DNA from: an uncultured Clostridium sp.
GTDB taxonomy: Bacteria > Bacillota > Clostridia > Lachnospirales > Lachnospiraceae
DNA length: 64,000 nucleotides
Assembly: GCA_946498245.1 (NCBI GenBank)
Contig: CAMMNN010000004.1
Location: 1-64,000, forward strand
Direction of reading: 5' to 3'
Part shown: piece by piece, positions 1 to 9,397 of the stretch
Layout of the letters: each line of letters begins with the position of its first letter
How positions within the stretch are numbered: the stretch's first letter is position 1
Notes under the pieces: model-generated
The model's database searches: none
What the model was told of the DNA's origin: nothing
What the model saw: only the letters and a program-made list of their open reading frames with translations
Translations under genes and position numbers: made by a program

Positions 1-53
1 AGACTGTAAATCTGTTGCGACACGCTTCGGTGGTTCGAATCCACCTCCATCCA
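1..53 (+). tRNA. tRNA-Tyr (GUA), 5' end outside window
   Basis: The anticodon arm reads GACTGTAAATC with anticodon GTA. A long class II variable arm follows, then a T arm with TTCGAAT. The 3' acceptor strand TCCATCC is at 46-52 with discriminator A at 53. The next bases are TTG, so CCA is not encoded. The 5' half, including the D arm, lies before the window. Confidence 0.93.
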
Positions 54-81
54 TTGGTACAGGAAAAACCAAAGCAGACCT

Positions 82-167
82 GCCGTAGTGGCGGAACAGG
101 CAGACGCCCGGGACTTAAAATCCCGTGGGTAGTGATACCCGTACCGGTTCGATTCCGGTCTGCGGCA
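82..167 (+). tRNA. tRNA-Leu (UAA)
   Basis: The acceptor strand GCCGTAG (82-88) pairs with CTGCGGC (160-166, one G-U pair), with discriminator A at 167. The anticodon loop CTTAAAA gives anticodon TAA. A class II variable arm and a T arm with TTCGATT are present. CCA is not encoded: the following bases are GCA. It lies 28 bases after the tRNA-Tyr, probably in the same transcript. Confidence 0.95.
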
Positions 168-171
168 GCAA

Positions 172-199
172 AAAGTCTTGAGAAATCAAGGCTTTTTTT
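172..199 (+). terminator. Terminator of the tRNA cluster
   Basis: A 10-bp stem (172-181 with 186-195) has a GAAA loop and is followed by a run of T. Confidence 0.85.
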
Positions 200-243
200 G
201 TTTTCAAAGAATGCAAGGATTGCACAGCGCAGGTTCTTTTACA

Positions 244-272
244 TAGACGAAAGCCCTGAACTGTGCTATAAT
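244..272 (+). promoter_or_regulatory. Likely promoter of gdpP
   Basis: A perfect -10 TATAAT at 267-272 is preceded, with a 17-base spacer, by a weak -35 TAGACG at 244-249. It lies 70 bases upstream of the gdpP start and just after the tRNA terminator. Confidence 0.55.
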
Positions 273-341
273 ATGAGCACTTAGTGAGGCAATTTCAAAT
301 TTTGCATAGAGCCTGTTAAAGTGTATTAGTAGGAGAGAGAA

Positions 342-2390
342 ATGAAGGAAAAAGTTAAGATGAAGGGGCAACTGCGGCTTTATATGCAGTGGCCGCTGAT
401 TCTGTCGCTGATTATGGTGGCAGCAAATGTAGCAGTAGGGGCCATGGATATAGGGGCCGGGATGGTCATGGCAATTTTCACGATTGTATACATTGCGTTT
501 GCCATTCGCCTGTATCTCCAAAAGAGGAGCAGTATTCTCGCTGATATGGTGGAGTTTGCGTCGGAGTATGCCTGGGTTCAGAAAAGGCTGCTGTCCGATA
601 TGATGCAGCCCTATGCCATGGCGGACGAGAGCGGCAGAATTATGTGGATGAATAAGGTGTTCGGAGAAATGACCGGATTGGACCGGAAATCGAAAAAGCA
701 TATCCAATCCCTGTTTCCGGAGATTACCAAAGAGGATTTGGAAAGTCGGGAAGAGGTCGTTTCCGTTCATTCCTCCATTGGGGAGACTCGTTATCGGATA
801 GATTTGAAATGGGTTTCTTTAACTGGAGTTGAGGCTCTGAAAAACCAGTTGGGAGCAGGGGCGGAAGAGGAAAGCCTTCTGGCGGTATACCTGACGGACG
901 AAACAGAGGTAATTAAGTGCCGCCAGGAAATAAATGACCAGAAAATGGTGGCAGGATTGATCTATCTGGATAATTACGACGAGGCCCTGGAAAGCGTAGA
1001 GGAAGTTCGCCGTTCTCTGTTGACCGCCCTGGTAGACCGGAAAATTAATAAATACATTTATTCTCTCAATGGCATTGTAAAGAAAATAGAAAAGGATAAG
1101 TATTTCTTTGCCATTAAACAGCAGTATGTGGAGAAAATCCAGGAGAACCGTTTTTCTATCCTGGAAGATGTAAAGACGGTAAATATTGGAAACGAAATGG
1201 CTGTGACATTAAGTATCGGCCTTGGAATGAACGGGGAAAGCTATAGCCAGAATTACGAATTTGCCCGTACCGCCATTGACATGGCCCTGGGACGGGGCGG
1301 CGATCAGGCAGTCATTAAAGACGGAGGCCGGATCCAGTACTTTGGCGGAAAAGCCCAGCAGGTGGAGAAAACCACCAGAGTAAAAGCCAGAGTAAAGGCC
1401 CATGCTCTCAGAGAACTGATGGAGACAAAGGATCGGCTTTTAATCATGGGACATCAGAGGGGCGATATTGACTCCTTCGGAGCGGCAGTGGGAATTTACC
1501 GTATTGCTACGGCCCTTAACAAAAAAGCCCATATCATGGCCAACGATTTTACGGCTTCCGTAAAACCCATGATGGAACGCTTTATCGGGAATCCCGATTA
1601 TCCGGAAGATATGTTTTTGACCACGGAGCAGGCTGTGGATCTGGTAGATGCCAATACCCTTTTGGTGGTAGTGGACGTAAACCGCCCCAGCATTACAGAT
1701 GCGCCGGAGCTTCTCAGAATGGTAAAGACCATTGTGGTGCTGGATCATCACCGCCAATCCAGCGAAATCATCGACAATGCCGTGCTCTCATACGTTGAGC
1801 CTTATGCGTCTTCCGCCTGCGAGATGGTGGCGGAAGTCCTGCAGTATATTGCTGACGGCATTAAAATGAAGTCGGCGGAAGCGGACGCCATGTACGCCGG
1901 CATCGTTATTGACACCAACTATTTTACCAATCAAACAGGCGTCCGTACCTTTGAGGCGGCGGCCTTCCTGCGCCGGTGCGGCGCTGATATTACCCGGGTA
2001 AGGAAGCTGTTCCGGGACGATATGTCAGAGTATCAGGCGAAAGCGGAAGCTGTCCGGGAGGCGGAGGTCTACAAAGATGCTTTTGCCATCAGCGTATGCC
2101 CCGCAGAAGGTCTGGTAAGCCCCACTGTAGTAGGCGCCCAGGCGGCCAACGATTTGCTCAATATCAACAAAATCCGGGCATCTGTTGTACTGACCCTGTA
2201 TAACGGGACGATTTTTGTCAGCGCCCGTTCTATTGACGATATAAACGTCCAGGTGATGATGGAATATCTGGGCGGAGGCGGCCACCGCAATGCGGCCGGC
2301 GCACAGCTTACAGGAATGTCGCTTGACGAGGCGAAAAATCAAATTAAAGACGTAATCTCACAGATGATAGAGAAAGGAGACATATCATAA
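342..2390 (+). CDS. gdpP: Cyclic-di-AMP phosphodiesterase GdpP
   Basis: Membrane-bound DHH/DHHA1 phosphodiesterase that hydrolyses c-di-AMP to pApA and so tunes potassium, osmotic and wall homeostasis. The 682 residues fit the family. Two N-terminal membrane helices (about 12-58) come first, then a degenerate PAS region, a degenerate GGDEF region (about 180-320), the DHH domain with GHQRGDIDS near 370 and LDHHRQ near 466, and a DHHA1 end with GGGGHRNAAG near 643. The start has a good ribosome site (AGGAGAGAG). It is followed without a gap by rplI and dnaB, the usual Firmicutes order. In this family the GGDEF part has lost cyclase activity and has been reported to bind other ligands; that is not testable here. 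Confidence 0.95.
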   Translation: MKEKVKMKGQLRLYMQWPLILSLIMVAANVAVGAMDIGAGMVMAIFTIVYIAFAIRLYLQKRSSILADMVEFASEYAWVQKRLLSDMMQPYAMADESGRIMWMNKVFGEMTGLDRKSKKHIQSLFPEITKEDLESREEVVSVHSSIGETRYRIDLKWVSLTGVEALKNQLGAGAEEESLLAVYLTDETEVIKCRQEINDQKMVAGLIYLDNYDEALESVEEVRRSLLTALVDRKINKYIYSLNGIVKKIEKDKYFFAIKQQYVEKIQENRFSILEDVKTVNIGNEMAVTLSIGLGMNGESYSQNYEFARTAIDMALGRGGDQAVIKDGGRIQYFGGKAQQVEKTTRVKARVKAHALRELMETKDRLLIMGHQRGDIDSFGAAVGIYRIATALNKKAHIMANDFTASVKPMMERFIGNPDYPEDMFLTTEQAVDLVDANTLLVVVDVNRPSITDAPELLRMVKTIVVLDHHRQSSEIIDNAVLSYVEPYASSACEMVAEVLQYIADGIKMKSAEADAMYAGIVIDTNYFTNQTGVRTFEAAAFLRRCGADITRVRKLFRDDMSEYQAKAEAVREAEVYKDAFAISVCPAEGLVSPTVVGAQAANDLLNINKIRASVVLTLYNGTIFVSARSIDDINVQVMMEYLGGGGHRNAAGAQLTGMSLDEAKNQIKDVISQMIEKGDIS

Positions 2391-2837
2391 ATGCAGGTAG
2401 TATTATTAGAAGACGTAAAATCTTTAGGAAAAAAAGGGCAGATCGTAAAAGTAAACGACGGTTATGCTCATAACTTTATTCTTCCCAAAAAGCTGGGGGT
2501 AGAAGCAACGCCGAAAAATCTCAACGACTTGAAGCTGCAGAAGGCTAACGCGGAGAAAGTAGCTGCAGAGCAGCTCGCGGCGGCAAAAGACCTGGCTAAA
2601 AGGCTGGAAGAGCTTTCCGTAACCCTGACGATGAAAGCAGGAGAAGGCGGAAGAGCCTTCGGTTCCGTATCAGGCAAGGAAATCGCCAAGGCCATAGGAG
2701 ATCAGTTGGGACTGGAAATCGATAAGAAAAAGCTGGTTCTTTCCGAACCGATTAAAACCTTCGGAAGCCACGAGGTTCCGGTAAAACTCCATAAGGACGT
2801 TACCGCAAAATTGACAGTAAAGGTACAGGAAGCATAA
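2391..2837 (+). CDS. rplI: 50S ribosomal protein L9
   Basis: Structural protein of the large ribosomal subunit that binds 23S rRNA and extends from the particle. The 148 residues match the family. The N-terminal domain begins [16 protein letters not shown] and has the conserved [10 protein letters not shown] segment. An alanine- and lysine-rich connecting helix and a C-terminal domain follow. The ATG follows the gdpP stop directly, and its ribosome site (AAAGGAGAC) lies inside the end of gdpP, so translation is probably coupled. The stop TAA shares one base with the dnaB start. Confidence 0.97.
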   Translation: MQVVLLEDVKSLGKKGQIVKVNDGYAHNFILPKKLGVEATPKNLNDLKLQKANAEKVAAEQLAAAKDLAKRLEELSVTLTMKAGEGGRAFGSVSGKEIAKAIGDQLGLEIDKKKLVLSEPIKTFGSHEVPVKLHKDVTAKLTVKVQEA

Positions 2838-4171
2838 TGGAAGAAGCTTTGATGAAGCGGGTGCTTCCTCACAGCATAGAGGCGGAACAGTCGGTTATCG
2901 GATCCATGCTTATGGACAGGGACGCTATTATAGCGGCTTCGGAAATCACTTCAGCCGGTGAATTTTACCAACACCAGTACGGCGTTATGTTCGAGTCCAT
3001 GGTAGAGCTGTTTAATGAAGGAAAGCCGGTGGATCTGGTTACTCTTCAGGACCGCCTGAAAGAGAAGGACGTTCCGCCGGAGGTCAGCAGCCTGGAATTT
3101 GTCCGGGATATTATAACGACAGTTCCCACCTCGGCCAATGTCCGGTCTTACGCCAACATTGTACACGAGAAAGCAGTCCTCAGAAAACTCATAAAAATAA
3201 ACGAAGAGATTGCCAATACCTGCTATGCCGGAAAGGAAAAGCTGGAAGATATTCTGGCCCAGACGGAAAAATCCATATTCGATCTCTTGCAGGCCAGAAC
3301 CGGAGGGGAGTTTGTCCCTATCCGCCAGGTGGCTTTAAACGTACTGGAAAAAATCGAGCTGGCTTCCCGGAATCAGGGTTCTGTAACGGGAATCCCCACG
3401 GGATTTATTGATTTGGACTATAAAACTTCCGGAATGCAGCCGTCGGATTTTATTCTAATAGCCGCCCGCCCTTCTATGGGAAAAACGGCTTTTGTTTTAA
3501 ATCTGGTAGACTATGTGGCAGTACGGAACCATATGCCCTGTATGATTTTCAGTTTGGAGATGTCTAAAGAGCAGTTGGTAAACCGTATGCTGTCTATGGA
3601 ATCCAACGTCGATTCCCAAAAGCTCAGAACCGGAAGCCTGACAGACGCGGACTGGGACGCAGTCGTAGAAGGAATCGGAATCATAGGCGGCTCAAAGCTG
3701 ATTATAGATGATACTCCCGGCATTTCCATTTCCGAGCTGCGGTCCAAATGCAGGAAGATGAAACTGGAGTACGGGCTTTCCATGGTCATTATCGACTACC
3801 TTCAGCTTATGAGCGGAAGCGGAAAGTCAGGAGATAACCGGCAGCAGGAAATTTCAGAAATTTCCCGTTCCCTCAAGGCCCTGGCAAGGGAACTGAACGC
3901 CCCGGTAGTGGCCCTGTCCCAGCTAAGCCGAGCCTGCGAAACCCGTCAGGATCACAGGCCCATGCTGTCGGATTTAAGAGAATCCGGAGCCATTGAGCAG
4001 GACGCCGACGTGGTAATGTTTTTGTACCGCGACGACTACTACAATAAAGATACGGACAGGCCCAATGTGGCGGAAGTCATTATCGCAAAACAGCGTAACG
4101 GCCCCATCGGAACCATAGAGCTTTTGTGGAGGCCGGAGTATACGAAATTCGTTAATATGGCAAGAGAATAA
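2837..4171 (+). CDS. dnaB: Replicative DNA helicase
   Basis: Hexameric ATP-driven helicase that unwinds DNA at the replication fork and recruits primase. The 444 residues are the usual length. The N-terminal helical domain (about 1-110) begins LPHSIEAEQSVIGSM. The RecA-like domain carries Walker A ARPSMGKTAF near residue 210, Walker B as VIIDYLQLM, and SLSQLSR-type and DLRESGAIEQDAD motifs typical of DnaB. The first ATG overlaps the rplI stop; an internal ATG at 2852 is an alternative start. No intein is present: Walker A and the downstream motifs are uninterrupted. Confidence 0.96.
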   Translation: MEEALMKRVLPHSIEAEQSVIGSMLMDRDAIIAASEITSAGEFYQHQYGVMFESMVELFNEGKPVDLVTLQDRLKEKDVPPEVSSLEFVRDIITTVPTSANVRSYANIVHEKAVLRKLIKINEEIANTCYAGKEKLEDILAQTEKSIFDLLQARTGGEFVPIRQVALNVLEKIELASRNQGSVTGIPTGFIDLDYKTSGMQPSDFILIAARPSMGKTAFVLNLVDYVAVRNHMPCMIFSLEMSKEQLVNRMLSMESNVDSQKLRTGSLTDADWDAVVEGIGIIGGSKLIIDDTPGISISELRSKCRKMKLEYGLSMVIIDYLQLMSGSGKSGDNRQQEISEISRSLKALARELNAPVVALSQLSRACETRQDHRPMLSDLRESGAIEQDADVVMFLYRDDYYNKDTDRPNVAEVIIAKQRNGPIGTIELLWRPEYTKFVNMARE

Positions 4172-4199
4172 CCATAAATGGAAGAAGGAGAATACAGAA

Positions 4200-4577
4200 A
4201 TGAAAGAAGTCATTAAAACCAGCGAAGCCCCTCAGGCCATTGGCCCCTATTCCCAGGGAATTGCAGTGGGAAATTTGGTATTTGCCTCCGGACAGCTTTA
4301 CTTTGATCCTGCCACGGGAGAACTGATAGAAGGGACGATTCAAGAAAAAACCGTTCAGTGCTTAAAGAATGCAGAGGCTATTTTAAAGGCCGCGGGGACG
4401 GATTTGTCCAAAGTCGTAAAGACTACCGTGTATTTGTCGGACATGAATTTATTTGCGGGAATGAATGAAGCTTACGCCGGATTCTTTCCGGGAGAGGCTC
4501 CGGCCCGTTCCTGCGTTGCCGTAAAGGAACTGCCTAAGGGCGCTGACGTAGAGATTGAGGTTATCGCGTACCGCTAA
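4200..4577 (+). CDS. ridA: RidA family enamine/imine deaminase
   Basis: Small trimeric protein of the YjgF/YER057c/UK114 family that hydrolyses reactive enamine/imine intermediates released by PLP enzymes such as threonine dehydratase. The 125 residues are the family length. Typical motifs are visible: the opening AIGPYSQGI, the FASGQ segment, and the C-terminal PARSCVAVKELPKGADVEIE, whose arginine binds the substrate carboxylate. A GAAGGAG ribosome site precedes the ATG. It follows dnaB by 28 bases and may be co-transcribed. Confidence 0.93.
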   Translation: MKEVIKTSEAPQAIGPYSQGIAVGNLVFASGQLYFDPATGELIEGTIQEKTVQCLKNAEAILKAAGTDLSKVVKTTVYLSDMNLFAGMNEAYAGFFPGEAPARSCVAVKELPKGADVEIEVIAYR

Positions 4578-4676
4578 AGGGCAGGATGAGTATGTAGAAA
4601 GAGAAGCCGTGATCTGACGCCCGGAGCGCCGGATTGCGGCATTGCTGTATATGCAGCAGACAGGAGTGAAAGGGAC

Positions 4677-5735
4677 ATGGAGACAAAAAGAGTGGTGATA
4701 GAGAATCCCTGGGAGGTAAAAGAGGCGGATCTGGCAGAGGCGGCTGAGATTTTAAGAAGAGGCGGACTGGTGGCCTTTCCTACAGAAACCGTTTACGGCC
4801 TGGGGGCCAACGCTTTAGACGAAGCGGCGGCAAAAAAGATTTACGAGGCCAAAGGCCGGCCCTCGGATAATCCGCTGATTGCTCATATATCGGGTCCGTC
4901 CGAACTGGAACCCTTAGTAAAGGAGATACCGGAAGCGGCCCGCAAGCTTATGGAGCGATTCTGGCCGGGGCCGCTGACCTTGATTTTTGCTAAAAAGGAG
5001 ATTGTGCCCTACGGAACCACAGGAGGATTAGATACTGTAGCAGTGCGGATGCCGTCGGATCCCATTGCCAATACCCTGATTCGTCTGGCGGGAGTCCCGA
5101 TAGCGGCCCCCAGCGCAAACCGGTCGGGCCGACCCAGCCCTACTACGGCGGATCATGTATGGCAGGATATGGACGGCAGAATTGATATGATTGTAGACGG
5201 CGGGCCTGTAGGAATCGGACTGGAATCTACCATTGTAGACGTTACGGGCAAAGCGGCGACGATTTTAAGGCCCGGAGCCATTACCAGGGAGATGCTGGAA
5301 GAAGTTTTAGGGCAGGTGGAGATCGATCCTGCTATTTTGGGCCCCCTAAGGGAAGGTGTCAGGCCCAAAGCGCCGGGAATGAAGTACCGCCATTACGCGC
5401 CCAAAGCGGATTTGACTCTGGTAGAAGGGGAGATGGAACCCGTAGTGCGGGCCATCAACCAGATGGCGCGGCAGGCTATGAAAGACGGCAGGAGGGTCGG
5501 CATTATCTGCACGGATGAAACCCGTTCCTGCTATCCGGCGGGAATGGTCCGCTCCATAGGGATCCGGGCAAAAGAAGAAACCGTGGCCCACAACCTGTAT
5601 GCCGTTTTGAGAGAATTTGACGATTTGGAGGCCGACGTTATTTACTCGGAGAGCTTTCCGGGGGACCAGATCGGTCAGGCGATTATGAACCGCCTGACGA
5701 AAGCGGCGGGATACCATATTATTAAAGCAATGTAA
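4677..5735 (+). CDS. tsaC: Threonylcarbamoyl-AMP synthase, Sua5 type
   Basis: Makes L-threonylcarbamoyl-AMP from threonine, bicarbonate and ATP, the first step of tRNA t6A37 modification. At 352 residues it is the long Sua5/YwlC form: a YrdC-like catalytic domain (about 15-215, with FPTETVYGLGANA, KGRPSDNPLI and PSANRSGRPSPT) plus a C-terminal Sua5 domain after a linker containing the typical PGMKYRHYAPK. The ATG has a GGAGTGAAAGGG ribosome site. The 99 bases before it contain no gene that I can see. Confidence 0.94.
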   Translation: METKRVVIENPWEVKEADLAEAAEILRRGGLVAFPTETVYGLGANALDEAAAKKIYEAKGRPSDNPLIAHISGPSELEPLVKEIPEAARKLMERFWPGPLTLIFAKKEIVPYGTTGGLDTVAVRMPSDPIANTLIRLAGVPIAAPSANRSGRPSPTTADHVWQDMDGRIDMIVDGGPVGIGLESTIVDVTGKAATILRPGAITREMLEEVLGQVEIDPAILGPLREGVRPKAPGMKYRHYAPKADLTLVEGEMEPVVRAINQMARQAMKDGRRVGIICTDETRSCYPAGMVRSIGIRAKEETVAHNLYAVLREFDDLEADVIYSESFPGDQIGQAIMNRLTKAAGYHIIKAM

Positions 5736-5773
5736 AATAGGATCATAAAGTGCAGAGAAGGAAGGAGTACGTA

Positions 5774-6268
5774 ATGTCAGACAAAAGAATGGATTATATT
5801 ACATGGGACGAATACTTTATGGGAGTAGCGGAGCTTTCCGCCAAACGTTCCAAAGACCCCAGCACCCAGGTGGGAGCCTGTATCGTCAGCAGTGACAACA
5901 AGATTCTGTCCATGGGCTACAATGGATTCCCCACAGGCTGTTCTGATGATGAGTTTCCGTGGGGAAAGGAAAACGAAAAAGAGGATCCCTATAATGCAAA
6001 GTATTTCTATTCCACTCACAGCGAATTAAACGCCATATTAAATTACCGTGGGGGGAGTTTGGAGGGAAGCAAGCTGTACGTAACCCTGTTCCCCTGTAAT
6101 GAGTGTGCAAAAGCCATTATCCAGGCCGGAATTAAGACTCTGATTTACGGAAGCGATAAATACGCCGATACTCCGGCGGTGCGGGCGTCTAAAAGAATGC
6201 TTAACGCAGCGGGAGTCCGCTACTACCAGTACCAGCCTACAGGCAGAAAGATCGAGATCCAGGTGTAA
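5774..6268 (+). CDS. comEB: Deoxycytidylate deaminase (ComEB family)
   Basis: Zinc-dependent deaminase converting dCMP to dUMP for dTTP synthesis. I place the start at the ATG at 5774 because GAAGGAG lies 6 bases before it; an upstream GTG at 5750 has no such site. The 164 residues show the metal site: THSELNAI (His and the catalytic Glu) and LFPCNECAK (PCxxC). A further Cys/His-containing N-terminal segment, SKDPSTQVGACIV, is typical of dCMP deaminases. The stop overlaps the next start (TAATG). Confidence 0.93.
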   Translation: MSDKRMDYITWDEYFMGVAELSAKRSKDPSTQVGACIVSSDNKILSMGYNGFPTGCSDDEFPWGKENEKEDPYNAKYFYSTHSELNAILNYRGGSLEGSKLYVTLFPCNECAKAIIQAGIKTLIYGSDKYADTPAVRASKRMLNAAGVRYYQYQPTGRKIEIQV

Positions 6269-8025
6269 TGATGAAGGTGTTATTGGCGGCAGTCAATGCA
6301 AAATATATCCATTCCAATCTGGGCGTCTACAGCCTGAAAGCCTATGCTGACAAATGGCTGAAGGAAGAGGTTCAGATTGAAATCGGCGAATATACCATTA
6401 ACCACCAGCGGGAACGGATTTTGCAGGACATTTATAAACGGCGCCCGGATATAGTGGGATTTTCCTGCTATATCTGGAATATTGCCGAAATCAGGGCGCT
6501 TGCGGAAGACTTGCCGAAAGTGCTGCCGGATACCGCTATCTGGCTGGGAGGCCCGGAGGTATCCTACGACGCCTGCTCCGTTTTAGAGAGACTTCCCCAG
6601 GCAGCAGGAGTGATGAATGGAGAAGGGGAAGAAACCTTTACGGAACTCCTGAGAGCCTATGAGAAGGCGGGAGCGTACCGGGAAGCTTTGACGGGGACAG
6701 GAAGGGAGCCGGAGTTGTCGGGAATCCGGGGACTCACCTGGAGAGATCAAAGAGGCGAAATCCACCAAAACCCGCCCAGACCGCCTCTTGACATGAGTAT
6801 GATTCCCTTTGCTTATAAGGATTTGACGGATTTTAAAAACCGGATTATTTATTATGAGAGCAGCAGAGGCTGCCCTTTTTCCTGCAGCTACTGTCTCTCG
6901 TCTATTGATAAATCCGTCCGTTTTCGGGATATAGATCTGGTAAAAAAGGAGCTGGACTTCTTTTTGGAAAAACGTCCTCCCCAGGTTAAATTTGTAGACA
7001 GGACCTTTAACTGCAAAAAAGACCATGCCATGGCCATCTGGAAACACATTCTGGAACACGACAATGGGATTACAAATTTTCATTTTGAGATCGCTGCGGA
7101 TATTCTGGACGAAGAAGAGTTGGATCTTCTGGCTAAAATGCGGCCGGGACTGGTTCAATTGGAAATCGGTGTTCAGACCGTAAATCCCCATACCATAAGG
7201 GAGATCCGCAGAAAAATGGATTTGGATAAGGTAGAGGCCGTGGTAAACCGCATTAACGCGGGGAAAAATATTCATCAGCATCTGGATTTAATTGCGGGCC
7301 TGCCTTTTGAAAACCTGGAAAGCTTCTGCAGTTCCTTTAACCGGGTATACCGGATGAGGCCCCAGCAGCTTCAATTGGGCTTTTTAAAGGTGCTGAAAGG
7401 TTCCTACATGGAAGAACAGAAAGATGCCTATGGCCTTTCCTTTACCGGGGAACCGCCTTACGAAGTCCTGTCGACCCGCTGGCTTTCTTATGGAGATGTG
7501 ATTTTACTGAAAACGGTAGAAGAGATGACGGAAATCTATTATAACAGCGGCCAGTTTTCTCATACTATAGAGGCGATGGAAAAGGAGTTTGACCAGCCCT
7601 TTGACCTTTACCTTGCCCTGGCGCAGTGGTACCAAAGGCAGCAGGGAGCGGGAGACAGCCAGAGCCGGCTGAACCGTTTTGAGCATTTATTTGGATTCAT
7701 AAAAGACAGGCTGAAGGATTCGGCAGAGGAATACCGGGATAAGCTGATGCTTGATCTGTATCTGCGGGAAAATGCCAAGAGCCGTCCTTCCTTTGCCAGA
7801 GATCAGACTCCCTATAAAGAGGCTGTAAAGGACTTTTTTATCCGGGAAGAGAAAGAACGGAAGTACCTGCGCGGATACGAAGGCCGGGATTCCCGGCAGA
7901 TGGCAAAAATGGCCCATATGGAAGTAATGGGGGACGGAACCGGAATTTTGTTTGACTATGAGAACCGGGATCCGCTGACCAAAAACGCGGGGACAGTAAT
8001 ACTGAAGGGATTTGCCGGAATATGA
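6268..8025 (+). CDS. B12-binding radical SAM protein (DUF4080 type)
   Basis: The 585 residues open with a B12-binding-like Rossmann domain (about 1-140, with VGFSCYIWN and WLGGPEVSYD). A radical SAM domain follows with the cluster motif RGCPFSCSYC near residue 200, IEIGVQTVNP, and LIAGLPFENLESF. The C-terminal 150 residues resemble the DUF4080 extension. Such proteins are assumed to use SAM and possibly cobalamin for a methylation or rearrangement, but no substrate is established. The gene overlaps comEB by one base and nth by four, so it is translated with nucleotide and DNA-maintenance genes. The substrate remains unknown. Confidence 0.85.
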   Translation: MMKVLLAAVNAKYIHSNLGVYSLKAYADKWLKEEVQIEIGEYTINHQRERILQDIYKRRPDIVGFSCYIWNIAEIRALAEDLPKVLPDTAIWLGGPEVSYDACSVLERLPQAAGVMNGEGEETFTELLRAYEKAGAYREALTGTGREPELSGIRGLTWRDQRGEIHQNPPRPPLDMSMIPFAYKDLTDFKNRIIYYESSRGCPFSCSYCLSSIDKSVRFRDIDLVKKELDFFLEKRPPQVKFVDRTFNCKKDHAMAIWKHILEHDNGITNFHFEIAADILDEEELDLLAKMRPGLVQLEIGVQTVNPHTIREIRRKMDLDKVEAVVNRINAGKNIHQHLDLIAGLPFENLESFCSSFNRVYRMRPQQLQLGFLKVLKGSYMEEQKDAYGLSFTGEPPYEVLSTRWLSYGDVILLKTVEEMTEIYYNSGQFSHTIEAMEKEFDQPFDLYLALAQWYQRQQGAGDSQSRLNRFEHLFGFIKDRLKDSAEEYRDKLMLDLYLRENAKSRPSFARDQTPYKEAVKDFFIREEKERKYLRGYEGRDSRQMAKMAHMEVMGDGTGILFDYENRDPLTKNAGTVILKGFAGI

Positions 8026-8675
8026 TGGAGACAAAAGAAAGAGTCGGTAAGATACTGGAACTCTTAGACAGAGAATATGGCCGGGAATACCGGTGCTATC
8101 TGAATTATGAAACGCCGTGGCAGCTTTTAATCGCAGTTATTATGAGCGCCCAGTGCACAGACGCCAGGGTAAATATGGTAACGGCGGATTTATTTAAAAA
8201 GTATGATAGTTTAGAAAAATTTGCAGATGCTAACCTAAAAGAGCTGGAACAGGACATTCGCTCTATTGGATTTTACCATACAAAGGCAAAAAACATCATC
8301 GCCTGCTGTAAGGCTCTGACGGAACGCTATGGAGGCCGGGTTCCGGAAACTTTAGAGGAACTGACTTCCCTGGCCGGAGTGGGAAGAAAGACGGCCAACG
8401 TGATTCGGGGAAATATTTACCACCAGCCCAGTATTGTGGTAGATACCCATGTCAAACGGATTTCCGGAAAGCTAGGGCTGACCAGAGAAGAGGATCCGGA
8501 AAAAATCGAGTATGATTTGATGAAAGTCCTTCCTGAAGATCACTGGATTCTCTGGAATATTCATATCATTACCCTGGGAAGAACCATCTGCACGGCCAGA
8601 AAGCCCCGGTGCGGAGAGTGCTTCCTCAGAGAATACTGCCCCAGCGCCCAGGAAAGCAAGGAGAACAAGGAATGA
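8022..8675 (+). CDS. nth: Endonuclease III
   Basis: Bifunctional DNA glycosylase/AP lyase of base-excision repair that removes oxidised pyrimidines. The 217 residues match the family. The helix-hairpin-helix LAGVGRKTANVI carries the catalytic lysine (GRKTA), and the catalytic aspartate is in VDTHVKRI. The C-terminal 4Fe-4S cluster motif is complete: four cysteines spaced 6, 2 and 5 residues apart in CTARKPRCGECFLREYC. It overlaps the radical SAM gene by ATGA and the next exonuclease gene by ATGA. A second ATG at 8025 is an equally possible start. Confidence 0.96.
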   Translation: MMETKERVGKILELLDREYGREYRCYLNYETPWQLLIAVIMSAQCTDARVNMVTADLFKKYDSLEKFADANLKELEQDIRSIGFYHTKAKNIIACCKALTERYGGRVPETLEELTSLAGVGRKTANVIRGNIYHQPSIVVDTHVKRISGKLGLTREEDPEKIEYDLMKVLPEDHWILWNIHIITLGRTICTARKPRCGECFLREYCPSAQESKENKE

Positions 8676-9385
8676 TCCGCTCATACATTGCCATTGATTT
8701 GGAAACCACGGGGCTCAATCCTAAAAAAGACCGCATTATAGAAATCGGGGCCCTTAGGATCGTAGACGGAAAAGAAGAAGGGGAATTTTCTTCCCTGATT
8801 AATCCCTATGCCGACCTGCCGGACTCCGTCCGGGAACTGACGGGAATCAGCGCCGCTATGCTGGAAGCGGCCCCGGGCATGGAAGAAATTGCGGAATCCA
8901 TAAAAACCTTCTGCCAGGGCCTGCCCCTTTTGGGCCATCGGGTTATTTTTGATTACAGTTTCCTAAAACGGGCCCTTATTAACTGGGGAGGGGAGAAAGA
9001 CTGGGAAAAAGACGGCATTGACACCCTGGTGTTGTGCCGGAGATTTATGCCGCCTCAGGAAAAAAAGAATCTCTCTGCGGCCTGCGGTTATTTTGCCATA
9101 GAAAACGGCAAAGCCCACAGAGCTGTTTCCGATGCCAGAGCGGCCCATAATCTTTACCAGGCCCTTTGGGAAGCTTACGGCAGGCAGGATCCGAAGGCGT
9201 TTGCCCCCAAGCCCCTGACATACCGGATAAAAAAGGAACAGCCCGCTACCAAAAGGCAAAAAGAACGCTTGCATGATTTAATAAAATATCATAAAATAGA
9301 CATATCTGTGCAAATTGAGCATTTAACCAGAAATGAAGCGTCCCGGCTGACGGATCAGATTCTGTCCCGGTACGGAAAAATATAA
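8672..9385 (+). CDS. DnaQ-like 3'-5' exonuclease
   Basis: DEDDh-type exonuclease (237 residues from the ATG at 8672, which overlaps the nth stop and gives the typical opening SYIAIDLETTGL). Catalytic acidic residues are seen in DLETTG, in GHRVIFDYSFL and in HRAVSDARAA (the DEDDh His and last Asp). The last 45 residues form a lysine-rich helical tail not needed for the nuclease fold. It may be a repair or proofreading exonuclease; it is not a PolC/DnaE epsilon equivalent that I can prove. An upstream in-frame ATG at 8609 would lie inside nth and has no support. Confidence 0.88.
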   Translation: MIRSYIAIDLETTGLNPKKDRIIEIGALRIVDGKEEGEFSSLINPYADLPDSVRELTGISAAMLEAAPGMEEIAESIKTFCQGLPLLGHRVIFDYSFLKRALINWGGEKDWEKDGIDTLVLCRRFMPPQEKKNLSAACGYFAIENGKAHRAVSDARAAHNLYQALWEAYGRQDPKAFAPKPLTYRIKKEQPATKRQKERLHDLIKYHKIDISVQIEHLTRNEASRLTDQILSRYGKI

Positions 9386-9397
9386 GAGGTGAAGAAA

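Noticed and set aside
1-53. Broken tRNA-Tyr
   Set aside because: It is cut by the window edge, not damaged; the visible part is normal.
204-770. Long minus-strand open frame over gdpP
   Set aside because: No ribosome site, no family resemblance, and it lies antisense to the conserved gdpP frame. The same holds for the other antisense frames in the window.
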